From JAHRVQ01 sp963976815 (GTDB lineage: Bacteria; Pseudomonadota; Gammaproteobacteria; Pseudomonadales; Azotimanducaceae), in assembly GCA_963976815.1 (NCBI GenBank), contig CAXBLU010000003.1, positions 434,001 to 498,000 of the forward strand: DNA of 64,000 bases, in the 5' to 3' direction. Position numbers and translations under genes: made by a program. Within the stretch, counting starts at the first letter, position 1. Every line of letters begins with the position of its first letter. Below the pieces are notes generated by a model that saw only the letters and a list, made by a program, of their open reading frames with translations, was not told the DNA's origin and ran no database searches. Below are positions 15,275-24,719 of the stretch, one piece after another.

Positions 15275-17070
15275 CTATCTACCTTTAGCACCGCAAGAAA
15301 TGCTTCCTGAGGAATTTCGACGTTACCGACCTGCTTCATTCGCTTTTTACCGGCCTTCTGTTTTGCAAGCAGCTTTTTCTTTCGTGATATATCACCACCG
15401 TAGCACTTGGCGGTGACGTTTTTCCTAAGGGCTTTCACGGTTTGACGAGCAATAATCTGACCACCGATCGCCGCCTGAATGGCAACATCAAACATTTGCC
15501 GCGGAATCAATTCCTTCATTTTTTTTGTCAGAGAAAAACCTTTAGAACGCGAGTCATCCCGGTGAACAATAATGGCCAACGCATCTACCTTGTCGCCATT
15601 GATCAGCACATCAAGTCGAACCAGATCCGATGCTTGAAATCGGTCGAATGCATAGTCCAGGGATGCATAGCCACGGCTCACGGATTTCAACCGGTCAAAG
15701 AAGTCTAGCACCACTTCATTCATCGGTAGGTCATAGGCAAGTGACACCTGCCGACCGACAAACTGCATATCTTTCTGCACACCACGACGTTCGATACATA
15801 GGGTCATAACGCCACCCAGATGTTCATGGGGCACCAGCATATTGGCTCTAACAATTGGCTCGCGCATTTCTTCAACGGTGAATGGGTCAGGCAATTGCGA
15901 CGGATTGTCGACCTGCAGAATGTCACCGTTCTTGGTGAGCACCTCATAAATCACCGTGGGTGCAGAGGTAATCAGGTCAAGATCGTATTCCCGCTCGAGC
16001 CGCTCCTGGATGATTTCCATATGCAGCATACCAAGGAATCCACAGCGAAAACCGTTACCCAGTGCATCGGAGCTTTCCGGTTCATAAACGAGGGAGGCAT
16101 CGTTTAAGGTCAACTTTTCCAACGCGTCTCTAAAATCTTCAAAGTCATCTGCGCTGACGGTAAACATACCCGCAAATACCTGGGGATGAACCTTCTCAAA
16201 ACCTGGCAGTGCTGGCACGTCCGGTGTCGAGGCTAGAGTGATTGTGTCACCAACCGGAGCACCTTTAACGTCCTTAATACCTGCCACAAGGAAACCGACT
16301 TCACCGGCAAGCAGTTGGCCTGTTTCTTTTCGGTTAGGCGTAAAAATGCCAATGGAGTCAACCTGATGAACCTTACCGAGGGACTTCAAAATAATGCGAT
16401 CTTTGTTGCTCAACTTGCCTTCGATCACACGAATAAGGGAAACAACACCAAGATAGTTATCGAACCAGGAGTCAATAATGAGCGCCTGGGTATCGGCCTC
16501 GCGACTCCCTTTAGGCGGTGGGATCACACGAATGATTTCTTCCAACAATTCTTTGATGCCATCGCCCCGCTTTGCACTCACTCGCAGCGCAGCCGATGCA
16601 TCAAGGCCAATAATTTCTTCGATCTGTTGGCAAACAGCTTCGGGATCAGACTGGGGCAAATCGATCTTGTTTAAGACCGGCAACACCTCCAAATTCTGCT
16701 CAATTGCCGTGTAGCAGTTCGCAACGGATTGAGCTTCAACGCCCTGGGCTGCATCCACCACCAGCAGCGCGCCTTCACAGGCAGCCAAAGAACGGGAAAC
16801 CTCGTAGGAAAAGTCCACGTGACCCGGGGTATCAATAATATTGAATTGGTATTTATTCCCGTCATCAGAATCGTAATACAGGGTAACGCTCTGGGCTTTA
16901 ATTGTAATACCGCGCTCTCGTTCGATGTCCATCGAATCAAGCACCTGGTTCGCCATTTCCCTTTCGGTCAATCCACCACACATCTGAATAAAGCGATCGG
17001 CCAGGGTCGATTTACCATGGTCAATATGGGCAATAATGGAAAAATTTCGGATGTACTTAGATTCAAACAT
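15271..17070 (-). CDS. lepA: Elongation factor 4 (LepA), ribosome back-translocase
   Basis: A translational GTPase that acts on stalled or mis-translocated ribosomes. G1 is AHIDHGKSTLADR, G3 is DTPGHVDF and G4 is NKIDLP. The characteristic LepA C-terminal domain is present, ending in a Lys-rich tail (KCYGGDISRKKKLLAKQKAGKKRM). The 599-residue length fits exactly. It lies between mucD and lepB, an order shared with Pseudomonas. The 219 bases upstream (17071-17289) hold no gene; only an imperfect hairpin just past the mucD stop (GGGCGTC...GACGTCCC) is visible. Confidence 0.98.
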   Translation of the reverse strand: MFESKYIRNFSIIAHIDHGKSTLADRFIQMCGGLTEREMANQVLDSMDIERERGITIKAQSVTLYYDSDDGNKYQFNIIDTPGHVDFSYEVSRSLAACEGALLVVDAAQGVEAQSVANCYTAIEQNLEVLPVLNKIDLPQSDPEAVCQQIEEIIGLDASAALRVSAKRGDGIKELLEEIIRVIPPPKGSREADTQALIIDSWFDNYLGVVSLIRVIEGKLSNKDRIILKSLGKVHQVDSIGIFTPNRKETGQLLAGEVGFLVAGIKDVKGAPVGDTITLASTPDVPALPGFEKVHPQVFAGMFTVSADDFEDFRDALEKLTLNDASLVYEPESSDALGNGFRCGFLGMLHMEIIQERLEREYDLDLITSAPTVIYEVLTKNGDILQVDNPSQLPDPFTVEEMREPIVRANMLVPHEHLGGVMTLCIERRGVQKDMQFVGRQVSLAYDLPMNEVVLDFFDRLKSVSRGYASLDYAFDRFQASDLVRLDVLINGDKVDALAIIVHRDDSRSKGFSLTKKMKELIPRQMFDVAIQAAIGGQIIARQTVKALRKNVTAKCYGGDISRKKKLLAKQKAGKKRMKQVGNVEIPQEAFLAVLKVDR

Positions 17071-17289
17071 TCTGGGAGCAGGAGGCTCTGGCGCAAAGCG
17101 CAGCAGTCTAGCGTAAACCCTTGTTCTTAGCCAGAATCACCGCTTTTTCTTCCGCCGATTCAAGACGGCAAACAAGGTCTTTTGATGAATAACTTCAGAT
17201 CCCGACCGGCGGTGCTCGGAGATAGCCTCAAAACCTGAGTTACCGCAATCTCCACAGCACAGCCAATATGGGGACGTCGACCCGACGCC

Positions 17290-18675
17290 CTATTCCACAA
17301 TCTTAATGGCGAGAAACTCCGGCCGACCATTTCTGACTACTCGGACCGGGACCGGTACATTGGCTGGCAAGTCCCGAAGTTTTGCTACAAATGCATTTGA
17401 GTCACGGATCTTGTCACCATCAATATTGGTGACCACGTCACCGCGACGCATACCCGCTTCTTGAGCAGGCCCTGGTGCCACACGGCTGACGACAACACCC
17501 TGATCTATGGAGAGTTGGTCTCGCAGTTGAGAAGGCACATCTTCAACATTAATGCCCCAACGATTTTCTAACGGAGTGCCATTCACTCGGCCGATGCGCT
17601 CTTCACGGTCCGGCAACAAGCCAATCATCACCGCGAGGGTTTGAGGTTTTCCGTTTCGAACAATTTCGACATCAACCGTTGATTCCGCTTTGGTTCGGCC
17701 GACGATATGAGGTAAATCTGAGGATAGGTCTATATCTTTGCCGTTAAACTTAAGAATGATGTCACCTTCTTTAAGCCCGCCTTTTTCTGCTGGGCTATCG
17801 GCCAATACCTGGGTAATTAACGCACCGGTAGCTCTGTCCAGACCAAAGGATTCTGCCAGATCACGGTCAACCCGCTGAATCAAAACACCCAACCAGCCCC
17901 GCGACACAGAACCTTTTTCTTTGAGTTGTTCTACTACTTCCATCGCAACATCAATTGGGATCGCAAAGGACAAACCCATAAAACCGCCGGAACGGGTAAA
18001 TATTTGAGAGTTAATCCCGACTACTTTACCGTCCAAATCAAACAGTGGGCCACCAGAGTTGCCAGGATTAATCGCCACATCTGTCTGAATAAAGGGTACA
18101 TAGTTACCATTTTCATCGGGCAGACTACGTCCCTTGGCACTGACGATGCCAGCGGTAACAGACAGTTCAAAACCAAATGGCGAGCCGATTGCAACAACCC
18201 ACTCGCCCACCTTCAACTTTTCTGAACTACCCAGGCGAACCGTCGGCAGATCAGTCGCGTCAATTTTTAACAGGGCAAGATCCGAAGCAGGGTCCGATCC
18301 AATCAACTTTGCCTCCCGTTCTCGTCGATCGCTGAGCGCCACAATAATCTCGTCAGCATCTTCGACGACATGATTATTGGTCAGGATGTATCCATCTGAG
18401 GAAATAATAAACCCCGAACCAGCGGCCGGTCTGGGCTGACTACGATCAGGGGAATTTTCAAAGAAGCGGCGGAAAAACTCCGGTACATCCTCTCGGTTAT
18501 AACCCTCAAATTGTCTGTTAGGCGTCTGTTGTCTTGTCGCTGTAATGTTAACAACCGCAGGAGAAGCCTTCTCAACGAGTTCTGTAAATTCCGGAAAGGA
18601 TGCGGCGCTTAAGGACGCCGACACAAACAATAAACTAGCAAAAATTACGATGGTAGAACGAACTGATCTCAACAT
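17290..18675 (-). CDS. mucD: Periplasmic serine protease MucD (DegP/HtrA family)
   Basis: A periplasmic protease/chaperone that degrades misfolded proteins and dampens the AlgU response. An N-terminal signal peptide is followed by a trypsin-like domain with the triad His102 (TNNHVV), Asp132 (SDLALL) and Ser207 (NPGNSGGP), then two PDZ domains (about 265-350 and 370-455). The 461-residue length matches MucD. It is the last gene of the algU-mucA-mucB-rseC-mucD group and follows rseC by 14 bases. Confidence 0.95.
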   Translation of the reverse strand: MLRSVRSTIVIFASLLFVSASLSAASFPEFTELVEKASPAVVNITATRQQTPNRQFEGYNREDVPEFFRRFFENSPDRSQPRPAAGSGFIISSDGYILTNNHVVEDADEIIVALSDRREREAKLIGSDPASDLALLKIDATDLPTVRLGSSEKLKVGEWVVAIGSPFGFELSVTAGIVSAKGRSLPDENGNYVPFIQTDVAINPGNSGGPLFDLDGKVVGINSQIFTRSGGFMGLSFAIPIDVAMEVVEQLKEKGSVSRGWLGVLIQRVDRDLAESFGLDRATGALITQVLADSPAEKGGLKEGDIILKFNGKDIDLSSDLPHIVGRTKAESTVDVEIVRNGKPQTLAVMIGLLPDREERIGRVNGTPLENRWGINVEDVPSQLRDQLSIDQGVVVSRVAPGPAQEAGMRRGDVVTNIDGDKIRDSNAFVAKLRDLPANVPVPVRVVRNGRPEFLAIKIVE

Positions 18676-18689
18676 GAAAACCTCAAAAT

Positions 18690-19061
18690 TTAGCTTCTTT
18701 GCGCCCCGCTCGACTCTTCAATTATAAGAGCATCTGGACTTAGGCGCTGACATAACGCCATACCTAATGTAAAACCACTAAAAACCAAAATGATTCCGTA
18801 CCAATCGCCTGAGTGAAGCCAATCTGCGATGAACGCCATAACGATGGCCATCAATATCGGCAGCATCAGAGAATTGAACAAAGCATAGGACTGATCAAAT
18901 GAACTCAAGTTCAATTGCACATCCTGTTTATACTTACCTGTGACTGTAATTTGTTTAGATTTGCTGGACGCGCAACCCTGGCAACTATCGCAGCCTGCGT
19001 CGAATTCGATCAGCGTAGTTTGATTGTCCCAGGCGATTGCCCGACCAACTTTATGACTCAT
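18690..19061 (-). CDS. rseC: SoxR-reducing system / sigma-E regulator RseC (MucC)
   Basis: A 123-residue inner-membrane protein with a cysteine cluster CDSCQGC (Cys 24, 27, 30) near the N-terminus and two membrane segments (about 66-84 and 90-107). This matches RseC/MucC, which modulates the sigma-E pathway and, in E. coli, SoxR reduction. The gene lies between mucB and mucD as expected. A fourth Cys, common in the family, is not evident in this N-terminal cluster. Confidence 0.9.
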   Translation of the reverse strand: MSHKVGRAIAWDNQTTLIEFDAGCDSCQGCASSKSKQITVTGKYKQDVQLNLSSFDQSYALFNSLMLPILMAIVMAFIADWLHSGDWYGIILVFSGFTLGMALCQRLSPDALIIEESSGAQRS

Positions 19062-19082
19062 GGGAGGCGTTGAATATGCGCT

Positions 19083-20030
19083 TTAATAGATGACAGGTTC
19101 AACGGATTCTGCAACGCGTTTAGCCGTATCAAGCGGAACCTCACCTACCACGGTAATTTGTTCGGACGATCCCTTTATGGGGCGACTCAGGACCACTGTA
19201 CCGCCGACGATGGTTTGCACATCTCCGAGGGAGTTACCGCGTTTTTCAACAAAGACCGATAAGGTTGCAACGCCATCGGTAAATACCATGCCGCCACCAT
19301 CCGGCGCACTGACCTGACGAAAACCTCTCGGCATCCAATTGACTCGCCAGCTTGGAGGCTGTTGGGCAGCAGCCTGGGCAACAACATTTTGTGGCGTCAG
19401 CAACTCATGCTCAAAAACATTTTCACCACTAATAGACGCCGTCAACAATTCAGGGGCGATATCGTCACCAATATTCACGTCTGTGAACTGAAAAAGTTCG
19501 AGCACACGGCCATTATTGACTAGATTCGAACGCAGCAATAAGCCCGTCTCTTCGTCCAACCAAAGACGATAACCGTATCGATCGCTATTTTTAGGGGAAA
19601 TGCTGATTCGAATCGCCCGACGATTAGCAATTCTGCCGGTGCCGTGTAAGCCTATGTCATAGTTCGAATGATTCTCGACTAAATTTCGATTAAAACTGTG
19701 GGTAAAGGGCCCGCGGGGTAAGGCATGGGGCACCACTGAATTATCGTCTGGATGCAAACACACAGCATGATCGTTATGACGAATAATTTCCCGCTCAGCA
19801 CCAGATAAATTAGTCATCCGCTCTACTACTTCATCATCTTTAAACTGATGGGCCACCTGTATGGTGTCGAACCGGGCGCCACGCATATAGATGAACGTTC
19901 CAGAATAAGTTTCTTCACGCAGGGCATCGCCCATTTTTTCGAGCCATGCAACCGCCTGGGTCTGCTCATCGTCGGCAAAAACCGAAAGTGGCATCAGTAG
20001 CAGCGTAAACGCTAGTCTCTTAAACATCAC
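19083..20030 (-). CDS. mucB: Periplasmic sigma-E regulator RseB/MucB
   Basis: MucB binds the periplasmic part of anti-sigma factor MucA and protects it from proteolysis until lipoprotein-like or LPS signals accumulate. The protein has a signal peptide (LAFTLLLMPLSVFA) and the two-domain RseB fold; WLDEETGLLLRSNLV and PRGFRQVSAPDG are typical segments. It has 315 residues. It follows mucA by 15 bases. Confidence 0.95.
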   Translation of the reverse strand: MMFKRLAFTLLLMPLSVFADDEQTQAVAWLEKMGDALREETYSGTFIYMRGARFDTIQVAHQFKDDEVVERMTNLSGAEREIIRHNDHAVCLHPDDNSVVPHALPRGPFTHSFNRNLVENHSNYDIGLHGTGRIANRRAIRISISPKNSDRYGYRLWLDEETGLLLRSNLVNNGRVLELFQFTDVNIGDDIAPELLTASISGENVFEHELLTPQNVVAQAAAQQPPSWRVNWMPRGFRQVSAPDGGGMVFTDGVATLSVFVEKRGNSLGDVQTIVGGTVVLSRPIKGSSEQITVVGEVPLDTAKRVAESVEPVIY

Positions 20031-20045
20031 CGAAAACCTCTGGTC

Positions 20046-20660
20046 CTACTGACCAGCCTTAGGCTGGTAATTGACAGTACGGGCGTTGCTATTCAATCGG
20101 CTCATACGATCGTGGCGCATCAGGTATTCACGGAGTTGTTGCTGTTTCACTTCGTCCAATTCTCGAAGTTCCAATTCATCCTCACTAAAGGCTGTGTCTC
20201 TGGAGGGCTGAAAAGCCTCATCAGCGATTGAGGTCGAAACGGTTTGGGCATCAATGACTGTGGGGGATTTAGTCGTCACCAGATCCGGCGCAACTGAATC
20301 GCTCGGCTGGTTCATATTTACACCTACCAGCACCGCGACAACCAAAGAGGCCGCCACCGCAAGCCCGGAAGCTTGACGCTGCCAACCTGGTCGCTGGACC
20401 GGTGCAGCCCCGTGGGCTTCTTCTTCGTCGATCGCCGCACTGATTCGCTCGTGCAACGAAATATGCTGAGTTTCAGACAAATGATGATAGCCCTGACTCA
20501 CTGCACGGATTTGCTGATAGCGCACCCAGGATAATTTTAGATCGCCGTCCTCAGCTTCCTTGCCATCCTGGCTAAAGCTTCGAAGTAAACGGTGCACCTC
20601 AATTTCACTGGCTTCATCATCCAATAAGGCTGAGATGGATTGTTTCAAATGTTCTGCCAC
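20046..20660 (-). CDS. mucA: Anti-sigma factor MucA/RseA
   Basis: An inner-membrane anti-sigma factor that holds AlgU at the membrane. The start is GTG 20660, with AAGGGAT about nine bases upstream and only five bases after the algU stop; the longer open frame upstream merely overlaps algU. The N-terminal cytoplasmic domain (EHLKQSISALLDDEASEIEVHR) is typical of RseA, a single membrane span is at about 118-136 (GLAVAASLVVAVLVGV), and the periplasmic tail follows. The protein has 204 residues. Regulated proteolysis would free AlgU. Confidence 0.93.
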   Translation of the reverse strand: MAEHLKQSISALLDDEASEIEVHRLLRSFSQDGKEAEDGDLKLSWVRYQQIRAVSQGYHHLSETQHISLHERISAAIDEEEAHGAAPVQRPGWQRQASGLAVAASLVVAVLVGVNMNQPSDSVAPDLVTTKSPTVIDAQTVSTSIADEAFQPSRDTAFSEDELELRELDEVKQQQLREYLMRHDRMSRLNSNARTVNYQPKAGQ

Positions 20661-20665
20661 AGATA

Positions 20666-21244
20666 CTATCCCTTTTCTATCCCTGCTATTTTTTTCTCGA
20701 TCGCTTCTCGTGCTCTGAAGATGCGTGACCTGACGGTGCCAACCGGGCATTCCATCACATCCGCAATCTCCTCATAACTCAGACCTTCAAATTCCCTTAA
20801 AGTTACCGCGACTTTTAAATCTTCTGCTAAATCGTCGATAGCTTTATACACTACAGCCTCAAGTTGATCCGTCGCAAGGCTGTTTTCTGGGTTCACCATG
20901 TCACTCAGCGAGTCCTGGTAAATCCCATCCGCCAGATCAACGTCAACGTCCGAATCCGGCGGTCTCCTGGATCTCGATACGAGGTGATTCTTCGCTGTAT
21001 TAATCGCAATCCGATACAACCAGGTGTAAAACGCACTGTCTCCTCGGAACCTTGGTAATGCTCTGTAGGCCTTTATAAATGCCTCTTGAGCCACGTCTTG
21101 GACCTCATCTTGGTCCCTCAAATAGCGACCGACAAGGCCTACAATTCGATGCTGATACTTTAAAACCAATAAATCAAAGGCACGCTTATCGCCACGCTGT
21201 ACGCGCTCAACGAGTTGTTTATCTGTTGATGATTCTTCCGCCAC
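20666..21244 (-). CDS. algU: Extracytoplasmic-stress sigma factor AlgU/RpoE
   Basis: An ECF sigma factor controlling envelope-stress and, in Pseudomonas, alginate genes. Region 2 has the DQDEVQDVAQEAFIKAYRAL segment and region 4 has EGLSYEEIADVMECPVGTVR. I choose GTG 21244 as start: AAGGGAG precedes it by five bases and it gives 192 residues, nearly the length of P. aeruginosa AlgU. An in-frame GTG at 21265 is a weaker alternative. An AlgU-type promoter lies about 50 bases upstream, so it probably autoregulates. Confidence 0.95.
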   Translation of the reverse strand: MAEESSTDKQLVERVQRGDKRAFDLLVLKYQHRIVGLVGRYLRDQDEVQDVAQEAFIKAYRALPRFRGDSAFYTWLYRIAINTAKNHLVSRSRRPPDSDVDVDLADGIYQDSLSDMVNPENSLATDQLEAVVYKAIDDLAEDLKVAVTLREFEGLSYEEIADVMECPVGTVRSRIFRAREAIEKKIAGIEKG

Positions 21245-21295
21245 CGGCGCTCCCTTGACCGTCACAGGATATTCCGCCGGTTTCGTTACCTACTA

Positions 21296-21322
21296 ATAGA
21301 CCACCATTGGTAAAATTAGTTC
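21296..21322 (-). promoter_or_regulatory. Sigma-E/AlgU-type promoter of algU
   Basis: On the minus strand the sequence reads GAACTA (21322-21317), a 16-base spacer, then TCTAT (21300-21296). This matches the ECF consensus GAACTT-N16-TCTGA in four of five central -35/-10 core positions each. The start codon of algU lies about 52 bases downstream. The pattern implies positive autoregulation of the whole group. Confidence 0.72.
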
Positions 21323-21439
21323 GCAAACCGGCTCAAAAGCCGCGGGATCATAACATCCTTCCACCGCCTTCGCCGTCGGGTCTGTTGCCTTCGATGGGTT
21401 TTCGGTACTCTTGCGCAACTTTTTTGTGGTAAATCGACC

Positions 21440-23044
21440 TTGAGTGAACGAGTACACGAACACGACGTCCTGATTATTGGCAGTGGTGCGGCGGGAATGA
21501 CAACAGCCCTGCAACTAGGCTCAGACTTTTCCATTGCGATGATCAGCAAAGATGTCACCAACGAGGGCTCCACCTATTACGCCCAGGGTGGCGTAGCGGC
21601 GGTGCTGGATGAATATGACAGTATCGAATCCCATATAGAGGACACGCTCAATGCGGGTGCAGGACTCTGTCACGAGGATGTGGTTCGCTTTACCGTGGAG
21701 AGAAGCAGTGCCGTGATTGATTGGTTGGTCTCTCTGGGGGTCGAATTTGATACAGAAACCCAGGCCGATGGTCGAAAAGACTTTCACCTCACCAAGGAAG
21801 GCGGTCACAGCCACAGGCGTGTGATCCACGCGGCGGACGCCACGGGTCGTGAAATTGCCATGAAACTACAGGCTCGGCTGTTACAGCACGAGAACGTGTC
21901 TATTTTTGAACGCTATGTCGCCGTTGATCTAATTACCCAGGACAAAATTGGCCAACCGGGCAACGCCTGTATTGGCGCGTATGTGTTAAATCTCGTCAGC
22001 GGTGAAATAGAACTATTTCGCGCCCGATATGTGATTTTGGCCACCGGCGGTGCCAGTAAAGTCTATTTGTACACGAGCAACCCGGATACCGCCTCGGGAG
22101 ATGGGATCGCAATGGCCTGGCGCGCGGGATGCCGAGTGGCCAATATGGAATTTAACCAGTTCCATCCGACCTGCCTGTATCATCCAGAGGCCCGCTCCTT
22201 TTTGATCAGTGAGGCCCTACGAGGCGAGGGGGCCATTCTGACCCTTCCCGACGGCAGTCGCTTTATGCAGCATTTTGACGAACGTGCGGAGCTAGCGCCG
22301 AGGGATATTGTCGCACGGGCAATCGACCACGAAATGAAACGACTAGGTTGCGACTGTGTTTATTTAGATATCAGTCATCAGGACCCTGAGTTTATAAAGA
22401 GCCATTTCCCGACCATCTATGAACGATGCCTGGGCTACGGTATCGATATTACCGTCGAACCGATTCCAATTGTGCCGGCCGCCCATTACACCTGCGGCGG
22501 GATTGTGACGAATACCCACGGTCAAACGGATATTCCAAATCTTTATTCCGCCGGCGAATCAACCTTTACCGGCCTGCACGGGGCAAACCGTATGGCCAGT
22601 AACTCTCTATTGGAATGCATGGTGTTCGCTAAGGCCGCGGCGGAACATATACAGAAAAACCCCGTCGAACGGTCAAATTGGGAGATTCCTTTTTGGGATG
22701 ATAGCCAGGTCACAGACTCCGATGAGGACGTCATCATTTCCCACAACTGGGACGAATTACGGCACTTTATGTGGGACTACGTGGGGATTGTACGTACCAA
22801 TAAGCGGCTCCAACGCGCTAGACGGCGGGTGCAATTACTCAGCCAGGAGGTCACCGAGTATTACAGCAATTATAAGGTCAGTAGTGACCTGATTGAATTG
22901 CGCAATCTGATCACCGTGGCGGATTTAATTATTCAATCGGCCATTCGCCGCAAAGAGAGCCGCGGCCTGCATTACACGCTGGATTATCCCCTAATGTCTC
23001 CTCACGCGACGGACACCATTTTGGTACCACCGAGATACGGATAG
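21440..23044 (+). CDS. nadB: L-aspartate oxidase
   Basis: A flavoenzyme oxidising L-aspartate to iminoaspartate, the first step of de novo NAD synthesis. The FAD dinucleotide fold is VLIIGSGAAGMTTALQL near the N-terminus; YYAQGGVAAV, GGHSHRRVIHAADATG and the active-site segment FHPTCLYHPEARSFLISEA follow, and AAHYTCGGI is the conserved C-terminal FAD contact. The start is TTG 21440; no ATG or GTG fits the frame. The protein has 534 residues. It is divergent from algU, a conserved arrangement, and its last 54 bases overlap the converging ygfX gene. Confidence 0.96.
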   Translation: MSERVHEHDVLIIGSGAAGMTTALQLGSDFSIAMISKDVTNEGSTYYAQGGVAAVLDEYDSIESHIEDTLNAGAGLCHEDVVRFTVERSSAVIDWLVSLGVEFDTETQADGRKDFHLTKEGGHSHRRVIHAADATGREIAMKLQARLLQHENVSIFERYVAVDLITQDKIGQPGNACIGAYVLNLVSGEIELFRARYVILATGGASKVYLYTSNPDTASGDGIAMAWRAGCRVANMEFNQFHPTCLYHPEARSFLISEALRGEGAILTLPDGSRFMQHFDERAELAPRDIVARAIDHEMKRLGCDCVYLDISHQDPEFIKSHFPTIYERCLGYGIDITVEPIPIVPAAHYTCGGIVTNTHGQTDIPNLYSAGESTFTGLHGANRMASNSLLECMVFAKAAAEHIQKNPVERSNWEIPFWDDSQVTDSDEDVIISHNWDELRHFMWDYVGIVRTNKRLQRARRRVQLLSQEVTEYYSNYKVSSDLIELRNLITVADLIIQSAIRRKESRGLHYTLDYPLMSPHATDTILVPPRYG

Positions 23045-23482
23045 CCAGGGGCCAGTGCTTTGGACAGTACTCTGGGAAGAGTGTAGCAAGACAAATGCCC
23101 TGAGTTTACGGTGCTCCGTAGCTGTTACGGCATCAAAGAAAATTGCACTCTCAAAGCGGTCTCTGCCATCGGAAAAACCAAGGCTGACTATCCAGGGCAG
23201 CACCACCTGTTCGCCTGCCTGGATAACCTTACGCATTCTGCCGTCCGCAAGGGTTAGCCACCAGCTGCCTGACTCAAATTGAAGTCGAATGATGCTATCT
23301 GGGCTCCGCCGAAGACTGCGCTTGAGCCAATCACTAACACTCAATAGCACAACCGGGGTGGCGGCAATTTTCATTTCCAACGGCACACCGCTCAGCCAGA
23401 GTGCAACGAGGGACGCAACGCCTATTAACACAATGCAGGCCAGCTGAAATTGGGAAACACCTGGGGATAAGTCCAGGGTCAC
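22991..23482 (-). CDS. ygfX: YgfX/CptA-like inner-membrane protein
   Basis: A 163-residue protein with two N-terminal membrane segments (about 12-30 and 36-50) and a cytoplasmic region with WWLTLADGRMRKV. Sequence similarity is loose, but the position directly after sdhE on the same strand and the two-span plan identify it as the YgfX partner (called CptA in the debated CptAB toxin-antitoxin idea; other work ties the pair to flavinylation). The start is GTG 23482, three bases after the sdhE stop. The 3' end runs 54 bases into nadB on the other strand. Confidence 0.72.
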   Translation of the reverse strand: MTLDLSPGVSQFQLACIVLIGVASLVALWLSGVPLEMKIAATPVVLLSVSDWLKRSLRRSPDSIIRLQFESGSWWLTLADGRMRKVIQAGEQVVLPWIVSLGFSDGRDRFESAIFFDAVTATEHRKLRAFVLLHSSQSTVQSTGPWLSVSRWYQNGVRRVRRH

Positions 23483-23485
23483 CTG

Positions 23486-23773
23486 TTACTCGGGCTTTGG
23501 TTCTGGTTCTGGTTCAGGCTTGGGCTGGACCCGGGCAAGCATAAACTTTACCAGAGCATCGAGTTCGGGGTCGTCGGATTCAGCTTTTCGGCTAAACCAG
23601 AGCAGTAGGTCCGGATCTTCTTGCTCCAATAAACGTTGGAACGCAATCTGTTGGTGCTCAGGTAAATCCCGATATACCTCATCAAAAAAAGGTAGCATCA
23701 TCAGATCCAGCTCAAGCATGCCGCGACGACTTCGCCACCGCATCCGATTGAGTTTTTCTTCTTCTGTCAGCAT
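23486..23773 (-). CDS. sdhE: FAD assembly factor SdhE
   Basis: Assists covalent FAD attachment to the SdhA and FrdA flavoproteins. The signature RRGMLELDLMMLPFF is at about 16-30, followed by the helical bundle with LLEQEDPDLLLWF. The core ends at about residue 83; the last 12 residues are an unusual tail of alternating Pro and Glu (PKPEPEPEPKPE) made from six-base repeats in the DNA. The protein has 95 residues against about 85 in typical members. It is followed directly by ygfX and is divergent from ygfZ. Confidence 0.93.
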   Translation of the reverse strand: MLTEEEKLNRMRWRSRRGMLELDLMMLPFFDEVYRDLPEHQQIAFQRLLEQEDPDLLLWFSRKAESDDPELDALVKFMLARVQPKPEPEPEPKPE

Positions 23774-23844
23774 AGAAACTTGAGACTTAAGTTAGAAGCC
23801 AAAATTATAACTCTTCTAAGACCACAGAATGTAAACTGCGCACT

Positions 23845-24657
23845 ATGAACAATTTAACTTTACTCAAACAATTTGGTTTTTTTGCCGTTACCGGCCGCGA
23901 CGCCCAAAAGTTTCTCCAGGGGTACACCACCTGTGATTTGGAGGAACTACTGGCAGACCAGGTCAGTGCTGGTGCCATCTGCAACATCAAAGGCCGTATG
24001 GTCTGCAATTTCCTGATATGTCGGGAAGACAGCGGCTTTTTAGTTCGAACCCATCGAGATCTGGTTGCGCCGGCTATGGCCTTCCTCAGCAAGTACATTG
24101 TGTTCTCAAAGGCAGAACTTGAGGATCGGACTGATGCCACGCACTGCTACGGACTGACAACCGAAGGGGAGAACTTCCCACAGGAAAAAGGTCAAATAGC
24201 GACAATCCCAGACGGACAAATACTTAAAGTCAGCGATGCTCCCCGCTATGAGTTCTGGTCCAGGGCAACACTCGAGGCAAATGGTGATGCTCACCGGTGG
24301 AAGCAGTCAGAACTCAGCGAAGGTGTGGTTTGGGTCGATGGGACCTCCGCCGAAGAATACATCCCCCAGACATTCAATCTTCACGGCCTGGGCGGCATTA
24401 GCTTTAGCAAAGGCTGCTATCTAGGCCAGGAAATTGTGGCAAGAATGCAATATCGGGGCGAACTTAAGAACCGCCTGCATCTTGGCCAATCTGAAAAGAC
24501 TCTCGCAGCGGGGACAAAAGTTTTAAATCCCGCGGGCCGGCCCGCCGGGGCTATCGTTTCCAGTGATGGAGATCGCTTTGCCGCCGTGCTTCGGGCGGGA
24601 GAATCTGCTTACTCTCTCGAAGACGGAACGTCGATAAAGGTCACCGAACTGGCTTGA
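23845..24657 (+). CDS. ygfZ: Folate-binding Fe-S cluster protein YgfZ
   Basis: A tetrahydrofolate-dependent protein needed for some Fe-S enzymes, including the tRNA thiomethylase MiaB. The family signature KGCYLGQEIVARMQYRG is at about 190-206, and the GcvT-like N-terminal region has FLQGYTTCDLEEL. It has 270 residues. It stands divergent from sdhE-ygfX, an arrangement conserved in many gammaproteobacteria. Confidence 0.94.
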   Translation: MNNLTLLKQFGFFAVTGRDAQKFLQGYTTCDLEELLADQVSAGAICNIKGRMVCNFLICREDSGFLVRTHRDLVAPAMAFLSKYIVFSKAELEDRTDATHCYGLTTEGENFPQEKGQIATIPDGQILKVSDAPRYEFWSRATLEANGDAHRWKQSELSEGVVWVDGTSAEEYIPQTFNLHGLGGISFSKGCYLGQEIVARMQYRGELKNRLHLGQSEKTLAAGTKVLNPAGRPAGAIVSSDGDRFAAVLRAGESAYSLEDGTSIKVTELA

Positions 24658-24719
24658 AGTCTGTTTGCCTTGGACTATACCTAAAGGAGTGATTCTCATC
24701 TTATTAGGAACCCCTCCCG

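Noticed and set aside
20046..20750. Longer mucA frame starting inside algU
   Set aside because: The extra N-terminal 30 residues are antifamily in composition and derived from algU in another frame; GTG 20660 has a ribosome-binding site and matches the family start.
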